A stretch of DNA of 64,000 nt from positions 1,245,501 through 1,309,500 of the forward strand of contig NC_018016.1 of assembly GCF_000265465.1 (NCBI RefSeq), read 5' to 3'. Position numbers and translations under genes: made by a program. Below the pieces are notes generated by a model. The model saw only the letters and a program-made list of their open reading frames with translations, was not told the DNA's origin and did no database searches. Shown piece after piece: positions 7,677 through 16,781 of this stretch (its first letter is position 1; each line of letters opens with the position of its first letter). This DNA is from Ornithobacterium rhinotracheale DSM 15997 (GTDB taxonomy: Bacteria; Bacteroidota; Bacteroidia; Flavobacteriales; Weeksellaceae).

Positions 7677-8555
7677 ATGCCGGATACAATGACACAAAAT
7701 GCGCCACTTCATACACCCAAACCAAAGTGGTTGCGCGTGAAATTACCCACAGGTAAAAAATATAAACAACTCAGAGAAACGGTTGATAATTATAAATTAA
7801 ACACCATCTGCCAGAGTGGTAGCTGTCCCAACATGGGCGAATGCTGGGGAGAGGGTACCGCCACTTTTATGATTTTGGGCAATGTGTGTACACGCTCATG
7901 CGGATTCTGTGGTGTGCAAACGGGACGCCCCGGTGCGGTAGACTGGGCAGAGCCAGAAAAAGTAGCACGCTCAATTAAATTAATGAAGATTAAACACGCC
8001 GTAATCACATCGGTGGATCGCGATGATTTAAAAGATATGGGCTCTATCATTTGGGCAGAAACCGTGAATGCGGTGCGCAGAATTAGCCCAGAAACTACCA
8101 TGGAAACTTTAATTCCAGATTTTCAAGGAATCACTCGCCATATAGATAGAATGATTAAAGTGAAACCAGAAGTGATTTCGCATAATATGGAAACCGTGCG
8201 TCGCTTAACTCGAGAAGTGCGTATCCAAGCGAAATACGACCGAAGCCTTGATGTGTTGAAATACTTAAAAGATCAAGGGCAACGCCGTGTAAAAACGGGA
8301 ATCATGCTCGGGCTGGGCGAAGAGCTTGACGAAGTGTATCAAACTATCGAAGACATCCACGCTGCGGGAGTGGATATTATTACCATCGGTCAATACCTTC
8401 AGCCGACTAAAAAACACTTGCCAGTGAAAAGATACATCACGCCAGAAGAATTTAAATCATTAGAAGATTTTGCGAGTGGATTAGGCGGATTCCGCCATGT
8501 AGAAAGTAGTCCGCTTGTGCGTTCTTCTTACCGTGCAGAAAAACATATTTTATAA
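7677..8555 (+). CDS. lipA: Lipoyl synthase
   Basis: A radical-SAM enzyme that inserts two sulfur atoms into protein-bound octanoyl groups, making the lipoyl cofactor of 2-oxoacid dehydrogenases. The 292-residue length is standard. The auxiliary cluster motif is seen as Cys45, Cys50 and Cys56 ([12 protein letters not shown]), the radical-SAM CX3CX2C motif as Cys71, Cys75 and Cys78 (CTRSCGFC), and the conserved RSSY ends the protein. A second ATG four codons in is an alternative start. The gene is followed by cinA after 12 bases. A functional link exists with sucB at 44-45 kb, whose lipoyl lysine would be a target. Octanoyltransferase (lipB) is not in the window. Confidence 0.97.
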
Positions 8556-8567
8556 GATTTTTTTTAA

Positions 8568-9830
8568 ATGAAAAGCCTTTTCGCTCATATTATCAGCATT
8601 GGAGACGAGGTGCTCATAGGCGATACGCTCGACACCAATTCTAATTTCATAGCACAAGAATTAAACAAGATCAATGTGCAACTCAACGAAATCAGTGTGA
8701 TTCATGACGACGAGGCACTCATTCAGCGTAAAATAGAAGAAGTCGCGAGCAAGGCAGATATCGTAATCACAACAGGTGGGCTTGGGCCTACGAGAGATGA
8801 TAAGACTAAATTTGTAGTGGCAGATTTATTGGGCGAAAAGCTGGTGATGAACCAGCAAGCCTTGGCATGGGTAGAGGAGCATTACGAAAAGAATTTGCGC
8901 CGCCCTATGAACGAGCTGACTAAAAATCAAGCTTTGTTGCCAGAGCATTCGGTGCCGCTTAGAAACCAAACGGGCACGGCTTGTGGAATTTGGTCTACTT
9001 TTAAAAACAGCGTAATTATCAATTTGCCAGGTGTTCCTGTGGAGATGCGCCATTTGATGCAAACGCAAGTAATTCCAAAAATTAAAAAAGATTTTTCGGC
9101 AAATTATCGTTTGCACAAATATGTGCGCGTGCACGATGTACCCGAAAGCGAATTAGCCATAATTTTATCGGACTTTGAAAATGAGATGCCCGAGAATGTG
9201 AAATTGGCTTATTTGCCTAAAAATAGCCGAATTAAAATGCGTTTTACGGGCGTGGGAGATGATTTAGCCAGTCTCGAAAAACAGCTGGAAGATTTAGCCC
9301 AAAAGCTAAAAAACATAATTCCGAATAATGTGTATGCCGAGAATGAGCAAGATGTGCCCGAACGATTAAAGGACTTATGCACCGAGAAATCTTTAAAAAT
9401 CGCTTCGGCAGAAAGTTTCACCGCAGGATTGATTCCGCATAGAATCACGAGTGTTTCCGGAAGTTCGGCCTATTTTGTGGGTGGGGTAGTGGCATACGAT
9501 CCGCAAATCAAAATTCAAGAATTGGGCGTTTCTGCGGAGGTGGTGAAGGTAAAAGGTGTCGTAAATGAGGAAGTTGCCATACAAATGGCAAAAGGTGCCG
9601 TGGAGAAATTCAAGGCAGATTTTGCCGTGAGCACAACAGGTGTTGCAGGACCTAATAAAGATGACTTTGGTAATGAAGTGGGCTTAGCTTACATAGGCGT
9701 AGCATCAAAAGAAAAAGCCAAAGCCTTTCGCTTGTTTTATCCGCATTATGATCGCGCCGAATTCACCGACCGAATGGCAGATATGGCAATCGAAAGGTTG
9801 ATGAGCTTTATTGAGGAAGAGAAAGGCTAA
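8568..9830 (+). CDS. cinA: CinA-family protein (competence/damage-inducible; NMN deamidase)
   Basis: The 420-residue protein has both CinA domains: an N-terminal MoaB/MogA-like domain (about 1-170, with IISIGDEVLIGDTLDTN and TGGLGPTRDD) and a C-terminal PncC-type nicotinamide mononucleotide deamidase domain (about 265-415, with ASAESFTAGLI and a STTGVAGPNKDD motif). Full-length members cleave ADP-ribose at the N-terminal domain and deamidate NMN at the C-terminal one, recycling pyridine nucleotides. The gene starts 12 bases after lipA and is probably in the same transcript. It ends 5 bases from the convergent rimM stop, with no room for a classical terminator between them. Confidence 0.95.
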   Translation: MKSLFAHIISIGDEVLIGDTLDTNSNFIAQELNKINVQLNEISVIHDDEALIQRKIEEVASKADIVITTGGLGPTRDDKTKFVVADLLGEKLVMNQQALAWVEEHYEKNLRRPMNELTKNQALLPEHSVPLRNQTGTACGIWSTFKNSVIINLPGVPVEMRHLMQTQVIPKIKKDFSANYRLHKYVRVHDVPESELAIILSDFENEMPENVKLAYLPKNSRIKMRFTGVGDDLASLEKQLEDLAQKLKNIIPNNVYAENEQDVPERLKDLCTEKSLKIASAESFTAGLIPHRITSVSGSSAYFVGGVVAYDPQIKIQELGVSAEVVKVKGVVNEEVAIQMAKGAVEKFKADFAVSTTGVAGPNKDDFGNEVGLAYIGVASKEKAKAFRLFYPHYDRAEFTDRMADMAIERLMSFIEEEKG

Positions 9831-9835
9831 AATTT

Positions 9836-10351
9836 CTATTCAAAAACAGCCAAAAAGCCCTCAGGGAGGTTAAAAGAAATACTTTTCTCTGCACGATTCA
9901 CTTCTTGTAGCCATTCATCGATAAGTGGGATTAAAATCTCTTTTCCGTCATTTGTTTGAACGACCAATAAATCCTGTGCTGTGGTATCTCTCACTTCTTT
10001 GGCGGTGCCTATTTTTTCGCCATCGACAATGACATCAAAACCAATGATTTCGTGGTAATAAAATTTATTTCCCTCTAGCGCAGGCAAGGTAGAAAGCGGC
10101 AAAAACACTTGTCTGCCAATCATACGCTCAGGTTCTGGACAATCCTCGATTAAGATTCTTAGGTGGTTGCCACGATGAAGTTCTGCTTTTTTCAAAAAAA
10201 ATGGAACCAATAATCCGTGTTGTTCCACGAATATTGATTCCAGATTTTGATATGTTTCAGGTTCATCGGTGTCAAGGAATAAGTTTAATTCTCCTTTGTA
10301 CCCAATCGCCTTAGTGATTGTACCTAGTAAGTAACAATCTTGTTTCTGCAT
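9836..10351 (-). CDS. rimM: Ribosome maturation factor RimM
   Basis: RimM binds ribosomal protein S19 and helps mature the 3' domain of 16S rRNA. The 171 residues fit the family: an N-terminal RimM beta-barrel (about 1-90, YLLGTITKAIGYKGEL) and a C-terminal PRC-barrel (about 95-170, with YYHEIIGFDVI, VRDTTAQDLLVV and ILIPLIDEWLQEVNR). The gene lies 10 bases after rpsP, the usual rpsP-rimM order, though trmD and rplS, which often follow in other phyla, are absent. It shares the rpsP promoter. Confidence 0.96.
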   Translation of the reverse strand: MQKQDCYLLGTITKAIGYKGELNLFLDTDEPETYQNLESIFVEQHGLLVPFFLKKAELHRGNHLRILIEDCPEPERMIGRQVFLPLSTLPALEGNKFYYHEIIGFDVIVDGEKIGTAKEVRDTTAQDLLVVQTNDGKEILIPLIDEWLQEVNRAEKSISFNLPEGFLAVFE

Positions 10352-10361
10352 TTGCTAAAAT

Positions 10362-10871
10362 TTATTCTTCAGAAGTAGTTTCTTCTTCAGCTGGTGCAGC
10401 AGCTTCCTCAGCAGCAGGAGCTTCTTCCTCTACTACCGCTACGCGAGCTTCAGCGATTTTGCGCTCAGCTTCTAATCTTGCTTTTTTAGCTTCTTCAGCA
10501 GCGTTTGCTAAATTTTCTTTTTTAGCATCTACTTGAGATTTTTTGTTTTCAACCCAAGCGTTGAATCTTTTTTCAGCTTCGGCTTCGTCGAAAGCACCTT
10601 TAGCTACTCCTCCAAGTAAGTGTTTTTTCAATAAAGCACCTTCGTGAGATAGGATAGCACGAGCAGTGTTGGTAGGTTGAGCACCTTTTTGCAACCACGC
10701 TACTGCTTTGTCTACATCAAGCTCGATAGTTGCAGGGTTTGTGATTGGGTTGTAAGAACCTAATCTTTCAATGATTTTACCATCTCTCTTTACACGAGAA
10801 TCTGCTACTACTACATGATAAAAAGGTCTTCCTTTTCTACCGTGTCTCTGTAATCTGATTTTTACAGCCAT
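10362..10871 (-). CDS. rpsP: 30S ribosomal protein S16, with C-terminal extension
   Basis: The first about 80 residues are canonical S16 (begins [21 protein letters not shown], contains [11 protein letters not shown] and [16 protein letters not shown]), a structural protein of the small subunit body. The protein is 169 residues, twice the length seen in Escherichia coli: residues about 95-169 are a Lys/Ala/Glu-rich helical tail ending in alternating Ala-Glu stretches. Such extensions are common in Bacteroidota. A strong promoter is present upstream, and rimM follows 10 bases downstream. Confidence 0.97.
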   Translation of the reverse strand: MAVKIRLQRHGRKGRPFYHVVVADSRVKRDGKIIERLGSYNPITNPATIELDVDKAVAWLQKGAQPTNTARAILSHEGALLKKHLLGGVAKGAFDEAEAEKRFNAWVENKKSQVDAKKENLANAAEEAKKARLEAERKIAEARVAVVEEEAPAAEEAAAPAEEETTSEE

Positions 10872-10936
10872 AAATTTTGTTTTAATTTTGAGGAACTCTG
10901 TCCTCGATTAATGTTTAGTTAAATTATTTCGAGTGG

Positions 10937-10965
10937 CAAAGATACATATTTTTTTTAGATTCCAA
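10937..10965 (-). promoter_or_regulatory. Promoter of rpsP-rimM
   Basis: On the minus strand TTG (10965-10963) and TATCTTTG (10944-10937) are separated by 18 bases, a full match to the phylum consensus, 66 bases upstream of the rpsP start. Confidence 0.7.
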
Positions 10966-10989
10966 AACTTATTGCCTAAATGCCTTAAA

Positions 10990-12189
10990 TTATTGATTCA
11001 TAGCTTCTGCAATTAAATAAGCTTCGCTCCAGCAGGCTTGGAAATTAAAGCCACCCGTCACCGCATCTATGTCGAGCACTTCGCCCGCAAAATATAGATT
11101 AGGAACGATTTTACTTTCCATGGTTTTAAAATTGATTTCGTTGAGTTTCACGCCACCAGCCGTTACAAATTCATCTTTAAATGTGCTTTTGCCCGTAATT
11201 TCAAATTCGGATTGTGTGAGTTTTTGGGCTAAAAGAAACAATTTCGCATCAGGAATTTCGGCATATTTTTTATCGGCAGGGATTTGGCATACCTCCAATA
11301 ATTGATGCCAAAAGCGTTTGGTGATTTCATAAGGATGAATTTTCCCAATGGCATTTTTGCTATTTTCGGATTTAAAGGCTTTTAAAGTAGACTTGCAATC
11401 TTCCTCGCTTTCACCTATAAAATTCACCATTAATTGGAATTTATAATTTTTTTGGTTTAAAATTCGTGCACCCCACGCCGAAAGCACCAAAACAGCTGGT
11501 CCGCTCAGCCCCCAGTGCGTGATGAGCAAATCGCCTACGCTCTCGAGCGAAGTGCCTTTTACGCTTAGTTCAGCGTCTTTAAAACTGGTACCTTGCAAGT
11601 CTTGAAGCAAAGTGTCGTTGCATTTAAAAGTAAAAAGCGATGGAACAGGTTTCTGAATCGAATGCCCCAATTTTTCGATGATTTGCCACATGTGCGGACT
11701 GCTCCCTGTGGTGATAGCCACTTGGTCAAAAAGGTATTCGCCTTGGCTAGTGGTGATTTTAAAGGAGCCGTCGGGCTGAGGTTCTATGGCTTTTACTCCT
11801 TCGCTTAAATGAATTTGGGTATCTCTTTTTTGATTTTCTTTGACTAAAGTTTCCACGATGTCCATAGAATTGTCTGAAGCAGGGAACACGCGCATATCGT
11901 CTTGAATCTTCAGCGGGACACCACGCTCCTCAAACCAGCCCATGGTGTCGCCTGGCTGAAATTTTCCAAATACACTGATGAGCTCTTTGTTTCCTCTCGG
12001 ATAAAAATCGACCAAAGCCATCGGGTCAAAACACGCATGCGTGAGATTGCAACGCCCACCGCCCGAGATGCGCACTTTTTGCATAGGAGCGGCTGCTTTT
12101 TCAAATATATGTACACGAAAAGAAGGTGCCAAGTTGGCTCCTAAAAAGAACCCCGCGGCACCTCCTCCTATAATGGCTATTTTCTTCAA
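10990..12189 (-). CDS. HI0933/BaiN-type flavoprotein (NAD(P)/FAD-dependent oxidoreductase)
   Basis: The 399-residue protein opens with a Rossmann FAD-binding motif (IAIIGGGAAGFFLGANL) and the family signature KVRISGGGRCNLTH (about residues 42-55), and ends with a second FAD contact (FAGEVLDIDAVTGGFNFQ). These mark the HI0933/YhiN/BaiN family of flavoproteins. Structures show a Rossmann domain, a beta-barrel and a helical domain. Physiological substrates are mostly unknown; the bile-acid BaiN member is one case and should not be assumed here. The gene starts 3 bases after the end of the DUF6646 gene on the same strand, so it ends a bioB-DUF6646-flavoprotein run. Confidence 0.9.
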   Translation of the reverse strand: MKKIAIIGGGAAGFFLGANLAPSFRVHIFEKAAAPMQKVRISGGGRCNLTHACFDPMALVDFYPRGNKELISVFGKFQPGDTMGWFEERGVPLKIQDDMRVFPASDNSMDIVETLVKENQKRDTQIHLSEGVKAIEPQPDGSFKITTSQGEYLFDQVAITTGSSPHMWQIIEKLGHSIQKPVPSLFTFKCNDTLLQDLQGTSFKDAELSVKGTSLESVGDLLITHWGLSGPAVLVLSAWGARILNQKNYKFQLMVNFIGESEEDCKSTLKAFKSENSKNAIGKIHPYEITKRFWHQLLEVCQIPADKKYAEIPDAKLFLLAQKLTQSEFEITGKSTFKDEFVTAGGVKLNEINFKTMESKIVPNLYFAGEVLDIDAVTGGFNFQACWSEAYLIAEAMNQ

Positions 12190-12192
12190 ACC

Positions 12193-12657
12193 TTATAAAT
12201 TTATACTAAGCCCTACACTTCCTCTCGAACCAATTTCGGCAAATACTCCAAGTTGATCACTGAAATAATAGCGATAGCCTAGATGCCCACCAAGTCCTAA
12301 GCCATTTCCTTTTAGCCCTAAATCTACTCCAGGATAAAGATCCATATTGGCTGGCATGTTGATGGCTTTGCCTAAGTGTAAATTAGCACGCCCAGAAAGA
12401 TAAAAATTATTGCTGTTGCTAGAGCCAAAATAGAGTTCTACTCCAGCTCCTACCGATAACATATTGGTAACACCATAGTCCATTGTGCCTGTGAGCCCGT
12501 TGCCATACCCAAATAGTGTGTAGCCCACTTGTGTCTTTAAATCTCCATTTCCGCTATAGGCTTCTTGGGCAGAAAGCTTAGATAGACCTAGGAGAAAAAA
12601 GAAAAATAAACTTAAAATACTGATGTTTTTCATTGATGTTTTCAAAGTTTTAATCAT
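12193..12657 (-). CDS. DUF6646-type outer-membrane-like protein
   Basis: A 154-residue protein with a signal peptide (hydrophobic stretch ISILSLFFFFLLGLSKLSAQ) and a glycine-rich beta-strand pattern (GYTLFGYGNGLTGTMDYGV, LGYRYYFSDQLGVFAEIG) suggesting a small outer-membrane beta-barrel. I place it in DUF6646 by resemblance. The start ATG at 12657 overlaps the bioB stop as ATGA, favouring translational coupling; an internal ATG at 12633 would give a shorter signal peptide and is equally reasonable. Function is unknown and there is no evident link to biotin. Confidence 0.75.
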   Translation of the reverse strand: MIKTLKTSMKNISILSLFFFFLLGLSKLSAQEAYSGNGDLKTQVGYTLFGYGNGLTGTMDYGVTNMLSVGAGVELYFGSSNSNNFYLSGRANLHLGKAINMPANMDLYPGVDLGLKGNGLGLGGHLGYRYYFSDQLGVFAEIGSRGSVGLSINL

Positions 12658-13742
12658 TGTTTTTTTAATTCTTTGGCGTTTTGTGCCGCTTTTAGATTTC
12701 GTTCGATTTTATGTCCTGGTCGAGTCCATTTTGGATTTTCGCCTTTTGGTGGCGTTAGATGTTCTTTTGGTTCTCTTTTGGCATGTTTTTCAAAAGGAGC
12801 TTGTGGCTGAATGCTCAATTCGTTAAAGAGTTTCATGTCCTCGTTGATGTCTGGGTTTGGCGTGGTAAGCAATTTATCGCCTGCAAAAATGGAGTTGGCT
12901 CCTGCCAAGAAACAAAGCGTTTGCCCTTCCTTGGTCATTTGAGTGCGTCCTGCCGAAAGCCTAACTTGCGTGGTTGGGATCACGATGCGAGCGGTGGCAA
13001 TCATACGCACCATTTCAAAAATAGAAACAGGTTCTTGTTCTTCCATCGGAGTTCCTTCTACGGGCACTAGGGCATTGATGGGTAAACTTTCTGGTTGAGG
13101 ATACATGTTTGCCAAAACTTTAAGCATACCTGCACGGTCTTCCAACTTCTCTCCCATCCCGATGATTCCGCCAGAGCATAGCGTAATTGAGGTTTTTCTT
13201 ACATTGGAAATCGTTTCCAAACGGTCGTCAAAGGCACGAGTGGAAATCACTTCTTTATAATATTCTTCCGAGGTGTCGATGTTGTGGTTGTAGGCATATA
13301 ATCCTGCTTCCTCCAATCGCTTGGCTTGTGTTTCGGTAAGCATTCCGAGCGTGCAGCACACTTCCATGTCAAGATTGGTGATTTCGCGCACCATTTCGAG
13401 CACTTTTTCAAAATCTTCGCCGTCTTTCACATTACGCCATGCTGCACCTAAACACACTCGAGAAGAACCCGATGCCTTGGCACGCAAAGCTTGAGCTTTT
13501 ACATGGCTCACGCTCATGAGCTCATTTCCTTCAATATCAGTATGGTAGCGAGCTGCCTGTGGGCAGTAGCCACAATCTTCTGAGCAGCCGCCCGTTTTGA
13601 TAGAAATGAGTGAGCTTACTTGTACTTTGTTTGGGTCGTGGTGCTGGCGGTGCACAGTAGCAGCCTCATGCACCAGTTCCATAAAGGGTTTATTGTAGAT
13701 GGCTAGAATTTCTTCTGTAGTCCATTTTTTTTGATTGTTCAT
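12654..13742 (-). CDS. bioB: Biotin synthase
   Basis: This radical-SAM enzyme converts dethiobiotin to biotin by sulfur insertion. The radical cluster ligands are Cys53, Cys57 and Cys60 (CSEDCGYC); the [2Fe-2S] ligands typical of BioB are visible downstream (VCLGAAWR, EVCCTLGML, and Arg in VRLSAGR). At 362 residues it is slightly longer than usual because of a basic C-terminal tail (HKIERNLKAAQNAKELKKQ). No other biotin genes are near. It heads a three-gene run with a DUF6646 protein and a flavoprotein. No biotin operator was recognised in the 150 bases upstream. Confidence 0.97.
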   Translation of the reverse strand: MNNQKKWTTEEILAIYNKPFMELVHEAATVHRQHHDPNKVQVSSLISIKTGGCSEDCGYCPQAARYHTDIEGNELMSVSHVKAQALRAKASGSSRVCLGAAWRNVKDGEDFEKVLEMVREITNLDMEVCCTLGMLTETQAKRLEEAGLYAYNHNIDTSEEYYKEVISTRAFDDRLETISNVRKTSITLCSGGIIGMGEKLEDRAGMLKVLANMYPQPESLPINALVPVEGTPMEEQEPVSIFEMVRMIATARIVIPTTQVRLSAGRTQMTKEGQTLCFLAGANSIFAGDKLLTTPNPDINEDMKLFNELSIQPQAPFEKHAKREPKEHLTPPKGENPKWTRPGHKIERNLKAAQNAKELKKQ

Positions 13743-13890
13743 CGCTAAAAATTATTTTTTCAATGGGCGAATATAGGAGTTTTTATTCTTTTTTTGGTAT
13801 AAAAAGCTCTTAATTCTTTAGCCCAAATGCTTTCAAAAAATGCTTAAAATATTGATTTTTTACTAGTTGTTTGTAAACTTAATCAAGCAA

Positions 13891-14286
13891 TTAATTTTTT
13901 AAATTAAAGAATATAGGTTGTAGGTAATAAGTGTCTTTATCTTTATAGATAAGCCCGTTTGGTGTGCTGTTGTAAACCTCTATTTTATAATCCTTGATTT
14001 TTGTGTGGGTAATGACATTGAAATGATAGCTCTTGCCCTGATAATCGTTGTCAGAAAGATTTTGCTTGATTTTATTTAAGACAATTGCCACAGGTCGCGG
14101 AGATTTTTGTTTAAGCGTAAATGAAACTTCGTAACCTCGCTCGCCATGCGTGTCATAGATGCGATATTCTGGATTTATGACTAAAGGCATATTTATGTCT
14201 TGAGAATTTACCGTATTTTTGCAACTAATTAATAGAATGGCAAAGAATAACGCCCCTAAAATATGTGGGAATTTATTTTTTTTCAT
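13891..14286 (-). CDS. Hypothetical lipoprotein
   Basis: The 131-residue protein has a lipoprotein signal peptide with lipobox LISC (Cys at about residue 22), so it would be lipidated and membrane-anchored. The mature part is small, mixed-charge and beta-rich, with no motif I recognise. The gene stands alone, divergent from the S41 peptidase lipoprotein gene with 35 bases between the two starts, so the promoters must overlap and the two may be co-regulated. Confidence 0.7.
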   Translation of the reverse strand: MKKNKFPHILGALFFAILLISCKNTVNSQDINMPLVINPEYRIYDTHGERGYEVSFTLKQKSPRPVAIVLNKIKQNLSDNDYQGKSYHFNVITHTKIKDYKIEVYNSTPNGLIYKDKDTYYLQPIFFNLKN

Positions 14287-14321
14287 ATATTTAAAAACTT
14301 TTAAACAAAACTAAGGAAAAT

Positions 14322-15806
14322 ATGAATACTAAAAAATCTTTTTGGCTGTTATTGCTTATTCTAGTTTTCTTCTCATGCAACAGTAATGATGATGGAAATG
14401 GTAAATTTGATAGTAACAAAATTGGAAATAATAATTCTAACAAAGTCACTAAACTAGATGTAGAAATCAATGCGTTTATTTGGTCAAGATTAAATGCTTT
14501 ATATTATTGGCAAGAAGATGTTCCAAATTTAAGTGACGAATATTCGAAAAAAGAAACCTTGCTGCACACCTTGTTGCAAAGTAAGAAACCCAATGAATTC
14601 TTTTATAGTCTGCTTTATCAATATGGCGAAGTAGATCGTTTTTCATGGATTGTAGATGATTATCACAAATTGTTGAACGACTTAAACGGAATTTCAAAGG
14701 AAAGCGGAATGCATCTGCAGCTCACACTTATAGGCGATGATGTTGTAGGCTTTGTAAACTATGTAGTGCCAGATTCGCCAGCGGCAAAAGCTGGAGTGAA
14801 GCGTGGAGATGTGATTTATAAAATCAATGGGCAAATCATGAACAAAAATAACTATAGAGGTCTTTTTGCCGATCATTTCACCGCAACACTTGCGCGTAAT
14901 TCAAAACTCACCGAAAATGGTTTTGTTTTAGGAGAAGAAAAAATCAACATCAATATCCAAACGGTTGAGGTTACAGAAAATCCAGTAGCCTTTTACAAAA
15001 CTTTTAATCTAAATGGGCATAAAATTGGCTATTTAGTCTACAACGGATTCATTGATGCCTACAACGGCGAATTAAATCAAAAGTTTGCCCAAATGAAGCA
15101 AGATGGCGTACAAGATTTAATCTTAGATCTTCGCTACAATGGAGGCGGAAGTACCCGCGCAGCAGAAGCTCTGGGAGCGATGATTAGCGGTAGATTTGGA
15201 GAGAATTATATCAACTTTACTTTTAATCAAAAAAATAAAGAGCTGAATGAATCGGTTAATTTACCGAGCAAAATCAATCTTTTTGCATACCAAAATGGCG
15301 TGAATAAAAAGATAGGTGAGGCGGATGTTAATACTTTGAATTTGAAGAAAGTATATGTTTTAACCTCTCATGCAACGGCTTCTGCGAGCGAACTTACCAT
15401 TACTTGTTTAAAGCCTTATATAGATGTGCACACAATTGGCGAAACTACCTATGGTAAATTTGTATTCTCTGTAAGTTTGTTTGATTCTCCAGACAATTCG
15501 ATTGAGCATATTAATAAAAAACACAATTGGGCAATGCAACCAATTTTAGGTGCATACAAAAATGCCAAAAAAGAGGATTATTACGAAGGACTTGTGCCAA
15601 ATACAAAAATAAATACTGAGGCGTTCGGAGAATTTGGAGACGAGTCAAAAGATGTTGCCTTGGCAAAAGCACTTGAATTGATTTCTGGTACTTCAAGCAG
15701 AATAAAGTCTACCATGGCTCCTTATGAGCTTAAAACCTTGAAAATAAATACCAACACAGAAAAACCGTTTGGCACAGAATTATATGTACCAGACTTTAAG
15801 AAATAG
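14322..15806 (+). CDS. S41-family C-terminal processing protease, lipoprotein
   Basis: A lipobox (FFSC, about residue 19) anchors this 494-residue protein in a membrane. An N-terminal helical region is followed by a PDZ domain (about residues 130-215, LIGDDVVGFVNYVV, PDSPAAKAGVKRGDVIYKI) and an S41 catalytic domain (about 225-460). The catalytic Ser lies in TASASE (about residue 353) with the partner Lys in YGKFVF (about 377); RYNGGGSTRAAE is the usual substrate-binding segment. These proteases clip C-termini of exported or membrane proteins. It is followed after 22 bases by a LysE-type exporter. The natural substrate is unknown. Confidence 0.92.
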   Translation: MNTKKSFWLLLLILVFFSCNSNDDGNGKFDSNKIGNNNSNKVTKLDVEINAFIWSRLNALYYWQEDVPNLSDEYSKKETLLHTLLQSKKPNEFFYSLLYQYGEVDRFSWIVDDYHKLLNDLNGISKESGMHLQLTLIGDDVVGFVNYVVPDSPAAKAGVKRGDVIYKINGQIMNKNNYRGLFADHFTATLARNSKLTENGFVLGEEKININIQTVEVTENPVAFYKTFNLNGHKIGYLVYNGFIDAYNGELNQKFAQMKQDGVQDLILDLRYNGGGSTRAAEALGAMISGRFGENYINFTFNQKNKELNESVNLPSKINLFAYQNGVNKKIGEADVNTLNLKKVYVLTSHATASASELTITCLKPYIDVHTIGETTYGKFVFSVSLFDSPDNSIEHINKKHNWAMQPILGAYKNAKKEDYYEGLVPNTKINTEAFGEFGDESKDVALAKALELISGTSSRIKSTMAPYELKTLKINTNTEKPFGTELYVPDFKK

Positions 15807-15828
15807 AAGTTGAACTAAAAAAAGAACA

Positions 15829-16488
15829 TTGGAATTTGTAGTTTATGCAGTTTTATTAGGAATTATGCTGAGCTTGGTACTCATCGGTCCAGCCTTTTTC
15901 CTGTTGATTGAAACAAGTATTACCAAAGGGTGGCGTTCTGCCATTGCGCTAGACGCAGGAGTCGTGTCTGCCGATTTGCTCTGTATTGCTTTTGCTTATA
16001 CAGGAGTGGGCGGTATAGTAGAATACATCGGGGCGCATCCTGCATTGTACAAGATTGGTGGATTCATCATCATGATTTACGGGGGGATTATGTATCTCTC
16101 CAAACCTAAATTACACCTCAAAAACACAAAAATCGTCGGGAAGAATTATCTCAAAACCTTTGTCAATGGATTTTTGATGAATATCCTTAATATCGGCGTA
16201 GTGGGCTTTTGGTTTGTAGTAGCGGGGTGGATTACGCTCAAGTACCCAGGCGTTTATAATTTTACATTATTTATTGCCATTGCAATTTTAACCTTTTTGG
16301 CGATTGATTTGTCTAAAATCTTTTTAGCACATAAATTCCAAGATCGATTGACAGATGCGCTGGTGTACAAAATCCGAAAATGGATAGGCGTAGTATTATT
16401 CATCTTTGGTTTTATAATTTTACTCAAAGGATTCATTTCATTTCAGCCGATAGAAGATGCATTGCCAGCATTACCTTTTCATGAATAA
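15829..16488 (+). CDS. LysE-family translocator
   Basis: A 219-residue integral membrane protein with about six transmembrane helices. The LysE/RhtB pattern is present: an N-terminal helix with GPAFFLLIETSITKGWRSAI and a long central loop after YGGIMYLS. Family members export amino acids such as lysine, arginine or homoserine by proton exchange; this one's substrate is unknown. The start is TTG at 15829; the next Met is 9 codons in, inside the first helix, so the TTG start is preferred. It lies 22 bases after the S41 protease gene and 13 bases before a small membrane protein gene, probably in one operon. Confidence 0.88.
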   Translation: MEFVVYAVLLGIMLSLVLIGPAFFLLIETSITKGWRSAIALDAGVVSADLLCIAFAYTGVGGIVEYIGAHPALYKIGGFIIMIYGGIMYLSKPKLHLKNTKIVGKNYLKTFVNGFLMNILNIGVVGFWFVVAGWITLKYPGVYNFTLFIAIAILTFLAIDLSKIFLAHKFQDRLTDALVYKIRKWIGVVLFIFGFIILLKGFISFQPIEDALPALPFHE

Positions 16489-16501
16489 AATTTAAATTAA
16501 A

Positions 16502-16747
16502 ATGAAGTATATAACTGCATTGGTGTTTTTTGTAGCCCTTGGGCTAATTGTAGCAGGTGTGTATTGCGAAGTGTCGGGAGAATTGCCTGAGCTTAAAAAT
16601 AAATTTTATGGTTTTGGCACACTCGCGCTTTTCTTTATTGCTATGCCGTTGTTCTTAATTTTGAGAAGAAATAAGCTAGATTTAAAGAAGTATGACCTTA
16701 AAAACTTTTTAGAAAACATAGAAAAAGAAAAAAATCCGCGTAAATAA
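16502..16747 (+). CDS. Small membrane protein of unknown function
   Basis: An 81-residue protein with two predicted transmembrane helices (about residues 4-22 and 37-55) and a highly basic, helical cytoplasmic tail. I recognise no family. It follows the LysE-type gene by 13 bases, and an intrinsic terminator is built into its last codons, so it is the last gene of the S41-LysE-small-protein unit. Confidence 0.75.
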   Translation: MKYITALVFFVALGLIVAGVYCEVSGELPELKNKFYGFGTLALFFIAMPLFLILRRNKLDLKKYDLKNFLENIEKEKNPRK

Positions 16748-16757
16748 CGCGGATTTT
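16731..16757 (+). terminator. Intrinsic terminator overlapping a stop codon
   Basis: Stem AAAATCCGCG (16731-16740) and CGCGGATTTT (16748-16757), 10 bp; the stop codon (16745-16747) is in the loop, so the 5' arm is coding. The T tail is short, so strength is uncertain. Confidence 0.7.
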
Positions 16758-16781
16758 GCCTTTAGTAAAATATCTTAAATT

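Noticed and set aside
10318-10536. Ser/Ala-rich plus-strand frame across rpsP and rimM
   Set aside because: It is the complement of the Ala/Glu-rich tail of S16, with no promoter and no family match.
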